DNA of 64,000 bases from JAGPDB01 sp046331265 (lineage in GTDB: Bacteria > Actinomycetota > Acidimicrobiia > IMCC26256 > JAGPDB01): contig JAXLRE010000006.1 in the NCBI GenBank assembly GCA_046331265.1, positions 1 to 64,000 of the forward strand, in the 5' to 3' direction. The position numbers were made by a program, and so were the translations under genes. Every line of letters starts with the position of its first letter. The stretch's first letter is position 1. The notes under the pieces were generated by a model, which saw nothing but the letters and a program-made list of their open reading frames with translations, ran no database searches and was not told where the DNA came from. Of this stretch, positions 41,178 to 49,678 are shown piece after piece.

Positions 41178-42695
41178 ATGTCCGAAACTTTCTATATCAC
41201 TACACCTATATATTATGTAAACGATGCTCCACATATGGGTAGTGCCTACACAACCATTTCTGCAGATGTTGCAGCAAGATGGAACAGGCTTATTGGCAAC
41301 GATGTGATGTTTTTAACTGGCACAGATGAACATGGGTTAAAACTCCAGCGCGCAGCTGAAGAAAAGGGCATGACTCCACAAGAGCTGGCAGATTTTTATT
41401 CTGAACGATTTAAAGATTTGTGGAAAGAATTAAATATAAGTAACGATGACTTTATTAGAACAACTGAAGGCAGACATCGTGAAGCCGTAAGAACATTATT
41501 GCAAAAGGTTTACGATGCAGGTTACATTGAGTTAGGAACATATGAAGGACTCTATTGCGTTGCCTGTGAAGCCTATTACACAGAAGATGATTTGATTGAT
41601 GGAAATTGTCCATTTCATAATAAACCAGTTGAACACGTTAAAGAAGATAACTATTTTTTCAAGCTTTCGTTGTTCGAAGATAAATTAAAAGAGCATTATC
41701 AAAAAAATCCAGATGCCATTGCGCCTTTGTCGAGAAAAAATGAAGTACTTAGTTTTATAGAATCTGGCTTGCGAGATTTTTCAATCTCTCGAACTTCAAT
41801 AAATTGGGGAATTCCTCTTCCATGGGAAGAGCAACATGTTACTTATGTTTGGTTTGATGCATTAACCAACTATATAACTGCTGTTGGTTATCCAAATGAT
41901 CAAAAAACTTTTAATAAATTTTGGCCAGCAGTTCACTTTGTAGGGAAGGACATTGTTAGATTCCATGCTGTGTACTGGCCTGCAATGCTTATGGCTGCTG
42001 GATTAGAGCCACCGAAGACTGTCTTTGCGCATGGTTTCTTGACCGTTGGTGGAGAAAAAATGAGTAAGAGTAAAGCTAATCAAATAATTCCTGGCGATTT
42101 AATCCCAACTTTTGGTGTTGATGGATATAGGTATCATTTTGTAGCTGACCAACGTTTTGGTAATGATGGTGATTTTAGTTATGAGCAAATGTTGTCACGA
42201 TATAATTCTGATCTTGCAAACAATTTTGGAAATTTAGCAAGCCGTGTATTGAATATGGCGTCAAAATACTGTGATGGTGTTTCGACGGATAGAAGAGCTA
42301 ACGGACCTTTGAAGGATTTAATCCAAGAAACGTATTCCAAAGCTAATGAACAAATGAAAGAATTTAATTTTTCAGGTGCACATGAAACGATATGGGGTTT
42401 GATCGGTGCAACAAATGCATATATTGAAGAAACTGAACCTTTTAAAGTTGCTAAAACTGATATAGAAAAAGCACAAGCGATTTTAGGGGATTGTTTAGAA
42501 GCATTGCGTGCAGTTTGTTTAATGGCTTATCCCGCAATCCCGGCAAGCGCCGAAAAACTTTGGGGACGGCTCGGCTTAACTGAAACTTCTCCTATAGAAG
42601 AGATGAGATTGCCTCACGATATTGCATGGGGTAAGTATGAGGCAGGACTAAAACTTGAAGTTGGTGAACCTTTATTTCCTCGAATTGAAGAATAG
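41178..42695 (+). CDS. metG: Methionyl-tRNA synthetase
   Basis: This class I synthetase charges both initiator and elongator tRNA-Met. The HIGH-like motif is PHMGSAYTT, the KMSKS loop is GGEKMSKSKAN, and the connective peptide has one zinc knuckle (CVACEAYY ... CPFH). It has 505 residues and lacks the C-terminal EMAP dimerisation domain, as in mycobacteria. tatD starts 2 bases after the stop. Confidence 0.95.
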   Translation: MSETFYITTPIYYVNDAPHMGSAYTTISADVAARWNRLIGNDVMFLTGTDEHGLKLQRAAEEKGMTPQELADFYSERFKDLWKELNISNDDFIRTTEGRHREAVRTLLQKVYDAGYIELGTYEGLYCVACEAYYTEDDLIDGNCPFHNKPVEHVKEDNYFFKLSLFEDKLKEHYQKNPDAIAPLSRKNEVLSFIESGLRDFSISRTSINWGIPLPWEEQHVTYVWFDALTNYITAVGYPNDQKTFNKFWPAVHFVGKDIVRFHAVYWPAMLMAAGLEPPKTVFAHGFLTVGGEKMSKSKANQIIPGDLIPTFGVDGYRYHFVADQRFGNDGDFSYEQMLSRYNSDLANNFGNLASRVLNMASKYCDGVSTDRRANGPLKDLIQETYSKANEQMKEFNFSGAHETIWGLIGATNAYIEETEPFKVAKTDIEKAQAILGDCLEALRAVCLMAYPAIPASAEKLWGRLGLTETSPIEEMRLPHDIAWGKYEAGLKLEVGEPLFPRIEE

Positions 42696-42697
42696 TA

Positions 42698-43492
42698 ATG
42701 TTCGATACTCATTGCCATTTCGACACCATAGATGATGCGAGAACTCAACTAGTTGAAGCATATAACTCTGGCCTACGTGGGATAAACATAATTGGTTGTG
42801 ATTACGAAACTACAAAACGTTCTATAGATATTGTAAAGATAGTTGAACAAGAGCGCGAAGAACTTGGCCTTATTGATTTAGACGCAAAGGCAACCATGGG
42901 CCTACATCCTCATGAATCAAAATTTTTAAATGATCAAAAAAATCAATTAGAAAGTTTATTAAATTCAAATATTGATTTAATTTCAGGTGTTGGAGAGACC
43001 GGTTTTGATTTTTATTACAACCATTCTTCAAAACAAGATCAAGTTGATTCGTTTAAATGGCAAATAGATTTAGCTAAGGCTTTAAATAAAGCCTTAGTAA
43101 TACATACACGCGATGCTTGGAATGAAACATTCGATTTACTCAATGATGTTGGATGGCCAGAAAAAGTTGTTATGCATTGCTTTACTGGTGGTGTTGCAGA
43201 AGCCAAAGAGTGTGTAAAAAATGGTGCTTACATTTCTATATCAGGAATAGCTACATTTAAAAATGCGCAAGACATTAAGGACGCGATAGTTGCGGTACCT
43301 CTAAACCGATTGCTTTGCGAGACAGATGCTCCATGGTTAGCGCCTGTTCCTCATCGTGGTAAAAATAATCAGCCTTCATATGTTCAATATGTAATAGAGA
43401 CGATTATTGGTCTGCGTAAGGAACACTGTGGAGACACAATAGATGATGTAACAAAAGCCTTGTATGGAAATGCTTTAAAGTTATTCAGGTGA
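42698..43492 (+). CDS. tatD: TatD-family metal-dependent DNase
   Basis: This TIM-barrel hydrolase has the metal ligands FDTHCHFD, GVGETGFDF, VIHTRDA, MHCFTGG and ETDAPWLAP. Relatives act as 3'-5' exonucleases on DNA or RNA, or as D-aminoacyl-tRNA deacylases. The metG-tatD-rpfB-rsmA-ispE order is conserved in actinobacteria. The 3' end overlaps the convergent GGDEF gene by 12 bases. Confidence 0.92.
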   Translation: MFDTHCHFDTIDDARTQLVEAYNSGLRGINIIGCDYETTKRSIDIVKIVEQEREELGLIDLDAKATMGLHPHESKFLNDQKNQLESLLNSNIDLISGVGETGFDFYYNHSSKQDQVDSFKWQIDLAKALNKALVIHTRDAWNETFDLLNDVGWPEKVVMHCFTGGVAEAKECVKNGAYISISGIATFKNAQDIKDAIVAVPLNRLLCETDAPWLAPVPHRGKNNQPSYVQYVIETIIGLRKEHCGDTIDDVTKALYGNALKLFR

Positions 43493-44923
43493 CGAAGCAC
43501 TTGTGACTTTGTTTTTACCCTGAGACTTAGAATCTTTTAAGGCTTGCTCACTGCGTTCAGTAATTGTTTCTGGAGAATCATCTTCTTTAGCGGATGCAAT
43601 TCCTATTGATACGGTGATTCTTGCTTCTTCGCGAAGAGTGGATCGAACGTCTTCTTCGACACCTCGACGGATTCGTTCTGCAACAATACTTGCTCCCTTA
43701 ACATCCGTATTTGGTAAAACAACGATGAATTCACCACCGCCAGATCTTCCCACGATGTCTTCGGTTCTAAGTCTGCTGTGTATTTGGTTTGAAACCGAAC
43801 GCAAAATGTCATCACCAACATTATGGCCATACTTTTCGTTAAATGAAGTGAAGTTATCAAGGTCGATTTTAAATACGCTTAAATCTGTTTTGTGTCGTCG
43901 TGAAAGACTTAACAGTCTTGTCAAATGAGATTTAATTCCTCTTGTATTAAATACTCCAGTTAATAAGTCAATAAGAGATACGTCTTGCAATCTTATTCGC
44001 TTTTCTCTTTGACGGACCAACATAATCACAAGAGCAATTGCAACTGCAGTGAAACACGACAAGAATAACCATGGCAACAATAGCTTCATGCCAGTTTCAG
44101 ACTTATATAGCGATCTATCTTCAATGGTTGTTACTACAGTCCAAGGCGTATTATTAACTTTTCTAGTTGCATAAAATGAACTACGACCGTATTTATTTGT
44201 GTAGTGTCCAGTTAATCGGTCTTGATCTTTACGGTTATTCAATTCGCTAACTAATTTTGGTGCTATTTCAGATAGAACACCGGTTTGATTTGTATCAGAA
44301 GCGATGATTTGTTGGTTCTGATCTATGAGAAAAGCTTGTGTATTGTCTTCAGGCAGCATATTTTCAAAATAATCGCCTAATGGTTTTGTCGTTAGATCAA
44401 ATGCTCCACTTATTATACGAACGCCAGATTGAGATTGAAAAGGGGTTGCAAATGCAACGTTCGGGAACTTTAATGCATCAGAAGGTACAACATTAGATAC
44501 CGTTTGTTCTCGGTTGATAACAGCTCTACGTAAGTGATCATTTTCTTCCAATATGTTTTTACCTATAAGCTCAGCTTTATATGGAGCAATATCAATTATT
44601 TTTCCATTTTCATCAAGTAGTACAGAAGGACCGAAACCTAAATTATCTAAGAAGTCCAAAAATTCATCATGCGAAACTTGGGGGTCTCCTAGACGTAGTT
44701 TTGCTAGTTCTTGTTCACGCTGAAGAGTGTACTTAACATTTGATTCAAGAAATGATGCTGCTGAAGTTGAGTGAACTGTAAAGGTATTATCTATAGAATG
44801 TTTAGTGTTTTGTTGCGATCTAATTGCAGCGAAAGCCATAGAGCCAGTAACAATTAAAATGACCAGTGCAGCCACAATTCTTTCAGGCCAGAAGTTTCTA
44901 GATTTTGACTCTAATGTCGCCAT
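43481..44923 (-). CDS. Membrane sensor with double-Cache-like domain and GGDEF domain bearing a GGGEF motif
   Basis: One helix (ERIVAALVILIVTGSMAFAAI) and a second near residues 278-300 (LLLPWLFLSCFTAVAIALVIMLV) flank an extracytoplasmic sensor of about 240 residues that looks like a dCache domain (VVTTIEDRSLYKSE end). A GGDEF domain follows (LTGVFNTRGIKSHL, KIDLDNFTSFNEKYGHNVGDDIL). The active-site motif reads GGGEF (Gly395-Phe399), so the metal-binding third position is Gly rather than Asp or Glu. Diguanylate cyclase activity is doubtful. It is inserted between tatD and the rpfB-like gene. Confidence 0.82.
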   Translation of the reverse strand: MATLESKSRNFWPERIVAALVILIVTGSMAFAAIRSQQNTKHSIDNTFTVHSTSAASFLESNVKYTLQREQELAKLRLGDPQVSHDEFLDFLDNLGFGPSVLLDENGKIIDIAPYKAELIGKNILEENDHLRRAVINREQTVSNVVPSDALKFPNVAFATPFQSQSGVRIISGAFDLTTKPLGDYFENMLPEDNTQAFLIDQNQQIIASDTNQTGVLSEIAPKLVSELNNRKDQDRLTGHYTNKYGRSSFYATRKVNNTPWTVVTTIEDRSLYKSETGMKLLLPWLFLSCFTAVAIALVIMLVRQREKRIRLQDVSLIDLLTGVFNTRGIKSHLTRLLSLSRRHKTDLSVFKIDLDNFTSFNEKYGHNVGDDILRSVSNQIHSRLRTEDIVGRSGGGEFIVVLPNTDVKGASIVAERIRRGVEEDVRSTLREEARITVSIGIASAKEDDSPETITERSEQALKDSKSQGKNKVTSASSPE

Positions 44924-45043
44924 AAGTATTCTTCGTGCATAAATAGTATTTTCCTAAGGGATTTTTGTCACTAATTACCGAATTATAAGCAATAAAGGGC
45001 AATAAACACATTTAACGCTTTTTAGCCTCCAAAGTGGACTTAT

Positions 45044-46321
45044 GTGTTAGATATAGCTAGCGTAGATGACTTCATGCAACCATCACCGGCAAGAAAATTT
45101 GCCCCCGAACCTGGGTCATGGATCCCCATTGAGTCTCTTTCAAGCCTACCTGAACTTGAAGAACTTCTTGACCCTAAATACCTTGTTGATTCAGGCCAGT
45201 CAAGAGCCGTGAAAGTCGGTGAAGACGGGAATGGTTATGTCTTTGTAGATTCTGAAGCTACCCATGCTCTTGGTCTTGAAAGTGAACAAAAGAAACAAAG
45301 AAGTCATATGCGCTGGGCTTCTAAAAAGAGAAGCCTCAAACTTAAAAAGCAAGCTAAATTACAAAAGCTTTTTGCCCTGGTGCTAATAGTTCTTATTATT
45401 GCTGGAGGTTCCAGCTACCTTCTTAGAAAAAATGCTCCAGCTACAGAATCTATTGCTTTACAGCCAAAAGTAAGTCCGTTGGTATCTTCATTTTTACCTG
45501 TTTCAATACCTGTTGTAATTGAAGGTAAACCTTCTTCAATTATTTCAACATCTTCAACTTTAAAAGAATTCGTAACTGAAAACGATCTACAAGATTTAGT
45601 TCCTATGCAGAAAAGCTTTAATCGCTTTAATTATTTAAATAAAAGAACTTTTCCTGATCTTGAATTTCGATATGAAAAAAATATATCTTTAAAAATTGGT
45701 AATGAATCGCAGGCAATTAAAACAACTGATTTAACTGTACAAGAAATTTTAAATTCGAATTCTATTGTTGTTGGCGGTAATGACATTGTTTCGCCAAGTC
45801 TTACCTCTCAAGCATATGGCATAACAGAAGTTTCTGTAACCAGAGTTTCAACATCAACGAGAAGTACTGAAAATACAATTGCATTTAAAACAGAAAAAAG
45901 AAACGACCCTAATTTGACCAGAGGTAAGCAAGTAGTCGCAAGATCCGGAAGTGCAGGAGTCGAGAAAATAACTTACACGCAAACAATTCAAAATGGAGCT
46001 GTGGCTTCAGAAGTTGTTTCATCTAGAGTTGTTATTAAACAGCCAATTAACCAGATAATCAGTATCGGCACAAAGCCTTTAGGCACCCAACAAGGTAATG
46101 CTTCATGGTACAGCCATATACCAGGAACTTGTGCACATAGAACATTGCCAATGGGAACAATAGTTACTGTGAGAAACAACTCTACAGGCGCAACAACAAC
46201 ATGTAAGGTTGCAGACCGAGGTCCATTTGGATCTGGACGCATCATTGACCTTTCAAAAGATGTTTTTGCAAATATCGCCCCTACTTCAAAAGGTATTGTA
46301 GGAGTGACGATTTCTTGGTAA
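45044..46321 (+). CDS. RpfB-like cell-wall factor: G5 domain plus RlpA-like double-psi beta-barrel
   Basis: A cytoplasmic N-terminal region of about 105 residues precedes one membrane helix (LFALVLIVLIIAGGSSYLL). Residues 145-260 look like DUF348 (ubiquitin-like) modules, 265-345 a G5 domain (AFKTEKRNDPNLTRGKQVVARSGSAGVEKITYTQ), and 350-425 an RlpA/3D double-psi barrel (GNASWYSHIPGTCAHRTLPMGT ... VADRGPFGSGRIIDLS). In RpfB the last part is a lysozyme-like Rpf domain, here replaced by an RlpA-type domain. The locus before rsmA-ispE is that of rpfB. The start is a GTG. Confidence 0.85.
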   Translation: MLDIASVDDFMQPSPARKFAPEPGSWIPIESLSSLPELEELLDPKYLVDSGQSRAVKVGEDGNGYVFVDSEATHALGLESEQKKQRSHMRWASKKRSLKLKKQAKLQKLFALVLIVLIIAGGSSYLLRKNAPATESIALQPKVSPLVSSFLPVSIPVVIEGKPSSIISTSSTLKEFVTENDLQDLVPMQKSFNRFNYLNKRTFPDLEFRYEKNISLKIGNESQAIKTTDLTVQEILNSNSIVVGGNDIVSPSLTSQAYGITEVSVTRVSTSTRSTENTIAFKTEKRNDPNLTRGKQVVARSGSAGVEKITYTQTIQNGAVASEVVSSRVVIKQPINQIISIGTKPLGTQQGNASWYSHIPGTCAHRTLPMGTIVTVRNNSTGATTTCKVADRGPFGSGRIIDLSKDVFANIAPTSKGIVGVTISW

Positions 46322-47187
46322 ACGATATTGTTGAATATAAAGAAGGACTAACAATATCTAATATTAAAAAACTTGAAGAACAATATAATTTTTATCCTTC
46401 AAAAGCATTGGGACAAAATTTTCTTATTGATATTAATATTGCAAAAAAAATATCTAGCTTTATCTCTGGTGAGGGTAACGTAATTGAAATAGGTCCAGGT
46501 TTAGGGTCTCTTACTGTTCAAATAGCAACCGAAAATAGAAACGTTGTTGCTATTGAATATGATAAACATATTCTAAATCCACTGTTAGAAGTATTAAATG
46601 GATTTTCCTTAATGAATTATGTCGAAATCATAAATTCTGATGTTATGAAAGTCGACTTAGAGGAACAGTGTAAAAAATCTCAATCTAAAACGATTGTTGG
46701 AAATTTGCCCTACAATATTTCGGCTCCTCTGATCGCGAACATTTGCAAAGAAGCAACTGGTTGCGAGCATATGGTCGCTATGGTACAGAAAGAGGTTGGG
46801 GAGAGGTTATGTTCGCCACAGGGGACACGTCAAGTCTCTGCTATCACCTTGAAATGCCAGTTTTTTATGGATATTAAAATGCTATTTCAGGTTCCTAAAA
46901 CTGCATTTTATCCTGCGCCAAATGTTGATTCAGTTGTTATAGAACTTAAGCGAAAGAACAAAAGAGAAGTAGTACTAGATGATTCAGATATTCAATCTTT
47001 TTTTAGTTTGATAGATGCTGCATTTTCACAAAGACGTAAAACATTAAGGCAATCATTAAAAGGGTTTATTGGCGATAAAGTAAAAGACGTGTTGGAAGAA
47101 GCACAAGTTAATTCATCTTGCCGTGCAGAAGAATTAACCTTAAATGATTTTAAAAAAATATTTAAGGCGTACAAAAATGAAAGCTAA
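46315..47187 (+). CDS. rsmA: 16S rRNA adenine dimethyltransferase KsgA/RsmA
   Basis: It dimethylates two adjacent adenines in helix 45 of 16S rRNA. The SAM-binding motif is EIGPGLGSLT, the catalytic NLPY motif is GNLPYNISAPL, and the N-terminal KALGQNFLID is diagnostic. It has 290 residues. The start is a TTG with GGAG upstream, overlapping the preceding gene by 7 bases, so translation is coupled. Confidence 0.95.
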   Translation: MVNDIVEYKEGLTISNIKKLEEQYNFYPSKALGQNFLIDINIAKKISSFISGEGNVIEIGPGLGSLTVQIATENRNVVAIEYDKHILNPLLEVLNGFSLMNYVEIINSDVMKVDLEEQCKKSQSKTIVGNLPYNISAPLIANICKEATGCEHMVAMVQKEVGERLCSPQGTRQVSAITLKCQFFMDIKMLFQVPKTAFYPAPNVDSVVIELKRKNKREVVLDDSDIQSFFSLIDAAFSQRRKTLRQSLKGFIGDKVKDVLEEAQVNSSCRAEELTLNDFKKIFKAYKNES

Positions 47188-48040
47188 AGCTAAATTAACT
47201 CTAAATTTAAACATTGAAGACAAGAGGGAAGACGGGTTTAATAACCTCAAGGCGTTGACAGTATTTTTAAATGATATTTATGACGAACTAACTATAAAAA
47301 TTGATTCTGATAATGTTAAGAAACTTAGCATTGAACCAAATAACAATTCGCTAATTGATGGGGACGACAATTTAATATTAAAAGCCTTTAATATATTCTT
47401 AGACAAGCTAGAAAATGAAGAACATAAAGCTCTCATGGAAGGAATTAGCTTTATAGTTAATAAGCAAATTCCAGTATCGGCAGGTTTAGGCGGCGGATCA
47501 GCTGATGCAGCGGCGACTTTAATTCAACTAAATCATTTAACTGATAACTATTTCGACATTGCTTACCTTGCCAAATTGGGTTCAGAAATTGGGAGTGATA
47601 TACCTGCTTGTGTCTATTCAAATGCGCTCTGGATGCAAGGAAGAGGAGAAATAATCAACTTAATTAGTGATTTTGATACAGGTGATCTTAAGGTTTTAGT
47701 TATTACTCCAAATATATATTGTTCAACTCCGCAAGTGTTTAAGCACTACGATGAAATCGGACGACCAAAAGATTCAGGTATGCTTGAAAAGTCGTTAGAT
47801 AAATATATACCTAAATTAAGCAACGACTTATCTTTAGCAGCATATGATTTATATCCAGAACTAAATCAATTCAAAAATAAATTGGATTTAATAACAAATT
47901 ATTCATGGAATCTTGCTGGCTCAGGATCAACATTATTTGCATTAGGTAATGAACAAGAATTGTCAGTTTTTCAAAACGAAATTAATAATCAGTTCTCTAA
48001 TGAAATGATAAGACTAAATGCAATTAGCTCTTTTATATAG
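47177..48040 (+). CDS. ispE: 4-diphosphocytidyl-2-C-methyl-D-erythritol kinase IspE
   Basis: This GHMP kinase of the MEP pathway has the ATP loop PVSAGLGGGSADAAATL, an N-terminal AKAKLTLNLNI substrate strand, and the C-terminal SWNLAGSGSTLFAL motif. I use the ATG at 47177, overlapping rsmA by 11 bases, because MKAKAKL is the family start. The upstream ATG at 47144 would add 11 non-family residues. It complements ispDF at 1354 in the same window. Confidence 0.93.
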   Translation: MKAKAKLTLNLNIEDKREDGFNNLKALTVFLNDIYDELTIKIDSDNVKKLSIEPNNNSLIDGDDNLILKAFNIFLDKLENEEHKALMEGISFIVNKQIPVSAGLGGGSADAAATLIQLNHLTDNYFDIAYLAKLGSEIGSDIPACVYSNALWMQGRGEIINLISDFDTGDLKVLVITPNIYCSTPQVFKHYDEIGRPKDSGMLEKSLDKYIPKLSNDLSLAAYDLYPELNQFKNKLDLITNYSWNLAGSGSTLFALGNEQELSVFQNEINNQFSNEMIRLNAISSFI

Positions 48041-48042
48041 AA

Positions 48043-48066
48043 AAGGAAAGTAGTTTTACTTTCCTT
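48043..48066. terminator. Bidirectional hairpin between ispE and bS22
   Basis: A perfect 10-base stem AAGGAAAGTA / TACTTTCCTT with a 4-base loop lies 2 bases after the ispE stop and overlaps the bS22 stop codon. The convergent arrangement suggests that it terminates both transcripts, although a long T-run is lacking. Confidence 0.55.
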
Positions 48067-48157
48067 GTTGACGACGCTGCCAACGTGTTTTCTTAAGAAG
48101 CTTCTTGTGCTTCTTTTTTCTCATTCTTTTGCGTCGTTTTTTAATTAGTGAACCCAT
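48056..48157 (-). CDS. 30S ribosomal protein bS22 (33 residues, AURKAIP1/COX24 motif)
   Basis: A 33-residue, very basic peptide begins MGSLIKKRRKRMRKKKHKKL and ends with the KTRWQRRQQ segment. This is the AURKAIP1/COX24 motif (MGSVIKKRRKRM-like) of the small-subunit protein bS22 found in mycobacterial ribosomes. It is encoded opposite to ispE, with only a hairpin between them. The gene is too short for most gene finders. Confidence 0.88.
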   Translation of the reverse strand: MGSLIKKRRKRMRKKKHKKLLKKTRWQRRQQGK

Positions 48158-48286
48158 GAAGGCAACAAAACTAGTTCGACTAAGAGGTATTTTTCCAACC
48201 GAGCAGTGGTTTTTGGCAACTAAATCTAAATTTTCAACTATTTGGTTCAGTTACTGAGGGCACTGTCCGCTAAAATTTACTGTCCT

Positions 48287-48358
48287 TCGGGGATGGTGTA
48301 ATCGGCAACACTTCAGTTTTTGGTACTGACATTCAAGGTTCGAGTCCTTGTCCCCGAG
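48287..48358 (+). tRNA. tRNA-Gln (anticodon TTG)
   Basis: The cloverleaf is complete. The acceptor TCGGGGA pairs with TCCCCGA, the D arm is TGGTGTAATCGGCAACA, the anticodon stem TCAGT/ACTGA holds loop TTTTGGT with anticodon TTG, and the T arm is CAAGG/CCTTG around TTCGAGT. The discriminator is G and no CCA is encoded. It decodes CAA and, by wobble, CAG. Confidence 0.92.
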
Positions 48359-48364
48359 CTTTAT

Positions 48365-49000
48365 TTAAAAAAGTCGTTTGAAAAATTCAACGACAACTGC
48401 ACCAAACCCTATTGAAAGTATTGATCCAAGAGTTCCTATTGCTGCACCTGCAATAACAATGAACATATCTCCCAAAATAACACCTAATGATATTCCTAGT
48501 ACCCCGATTGACGGCAATGTATCTAGGCCTGAAAATGGGGGTGCAACAAATGCAACGATGCTCAACAGTAAAACTGAGATACCAAAAAGTGTTCTAAAAA
48601 TTCTCGTATCTATTGTTTTACTCATTCTTGGCTTGGAAAATCTTTCAATTTTTTTCACAATTTTGATGAGCCTAGGAAGGGTAAGTTTCAGCATTTTTTC
48701 GCCGAGCTCTTTGTTGCGCCAGCGTTTTGGTAGCCAAATTGTTGATCTCTGGGCTATTAGTTCTAGAGCTAGCAGCATTGCAATAATTTCAAATACATGA
48801 GTAACACCACCTGTAGGCAGTGGTAGAGCTGGTATTGACAATAATAGAAAGAAAGCTAGTGCAAAACTTTTTTCATCAAATATTTCTTCAAGTCCAGCAA
48901 TTGTTTTTTTCTCAGGTGAATCAAGCCAACTTTGGAGTTGCTCAGAAAAAATAATTTCTTCTCGTTCTTTCTTTTCTTTATCTTTACTCGTCGACATCAT
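48365..49000 (-). CDS. exoD: ExoD-family membrane protein
   Basis: The ExoD family was named for an exopolysaccharide mutant of Sinorhizobium. The biochemical role is unknown. The signature stretch SFALAFFLLLSIPALPLPTGGVTHVFEIIAMLLALELIAQR, the WLPKRWR motif and C-terminal helices (PSIGVLGISLGVILGDMFIVIAGA) are present. It has 211 residues with a charged N-terminus. It overlaps the reductase gene by 17 bases, so the two are coupled. Confidence 0.85.
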   Translation of the reverse strand: MMSTSKDKEKKEREEIIFSEQLQSWLDSPEKKTIAGLEEIFDEKSFALAFFLLLSIPALPLPTGGVTHVFEIIAMLLALELIAQRSTIWLPKRWRNKELGEKMLKLTLPRLIKIVKKIERFSKPRMSKTIDTRIFRTLFGISVLLLSIVAFVAPPFSGLDTLPSIGVLGISLGVILGDMFIVIAGAAIGTLGSILSIGFGAVVVEFFKRLF

Positions 49001-49631
49001 TAAACAATCTATTAGTAGTTTTCACTTTAGATCGACCTGAACGAGTTCTTTTGAGTTCATAGAATTCTGAACAAGCAGCGAACTTTGCAAGACCATCGAA
49101 TAATTCAAGACCAAGTTCTTTTTCTGGTAGTTTTGATAGTACAGGTCCAAAAAAGCCTTGTTTTTCGCCTTTTTCATTTTCAAATATTATTAGAGGTACT
49201 CCTACATCGTCACCAACAATGGATATGGCTTGATTAATATTTGACTGTAAAGAGACGTCTAGTTCTTTGTTGTTACCTTGCTCAATATATTTAGGATCTA
49301 AATTTAATTTCTCTATTACTTTTTCTATGAAGTTATCGTCATCTAGCTTGCTGTTCAGATGATATGCATAGCCAAACTCAGTGTATAAAAGTCCTCTGTC
49401 TATGTTTTCAGCTTTAGCGATTGCTTCAATGATTCTGAGTACTTGATGTGATGTAGTGTGCGCTTCTAAATGGCCAGTAGTGTCGTTTCCTGTGAGCTCA
49501 TCATTCTTCATAGCTAGCGAGAAACCAATCCAATTAATATTGAGATCTCGTTCTGTTGATACTTCACAGAGCCAGCGGCTTGTAATCCAACACCAAGGAC
49601 AACTTGGATCAAAATAAAAATCGATATTCAT
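48984..49631 (-). CDS. DsbA-fold mycothiol-dependent reductase (Rv2466c family)
   Basis: The thioredoxin-like active site is FYFDPSCPWCWITSRWL, followed by an all-helical insertion and the C-terminal signature DVGVPLIIFE...GFFGPVLSKLP...FYELKRTR. This combination is that of mycobacterial Rv2466c, which reduces substrates with mycothiol and activates nitro-prodrugs. It implies that the organism makes mycothiol, which is an inference. 2-hydroxychromene-2-carboxylate isomerases share the fold but not the CPWCW site. Confidence 0.85.
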   Translation of the reverse strand: MNIDFYFDPSCPWCWITSRWLCEVSTERDLNINWIGFSLAMKNDELTGNDTTGHLEAHTTSHQVLRIIEAIAKAENIDRGLLYTEFGYAYHLNSKLDDDNFIEKVIEKLNLDPKYIEQGNNKELDVSLQSNINQAISIVGDDVGVPLIIFENEKGEKQGFFGPVLSKLPEKELGLELFDGLAKFAACSEFYELKRTRSGRSKVKTTNRLFNDVDE

Positions 49632-49666
49632 TAATTTATTATAGATAGGTATTTTGGATTTACTAG

Positions 49667-49672
49667 TACGAT
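49667..49672 (+). promoter_or_regulatory. Leaderless -10 box of the ABC ATPase gene
   Basis: TACGAT (TANNNT) ends 6 bases before the ATG at 49679. No ribosome-binding site is present, and no TTCAG repeat like that of the neighbouring response regulator promoter is seen. Confidence 0.5.
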
Positions 49673-49678
49673 ATATGT

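Noticed and set aside
43074..43097. Perfect palindrome with 11-base arms (CTAAGGCTTTA/TAAAGCCTTAG) inside tatD
   Set aside because: It encodes a normal Ala-Lys-Ala-Leu helix of TatD and no second copy or regulatory context was found, so I treat it as coincidence.
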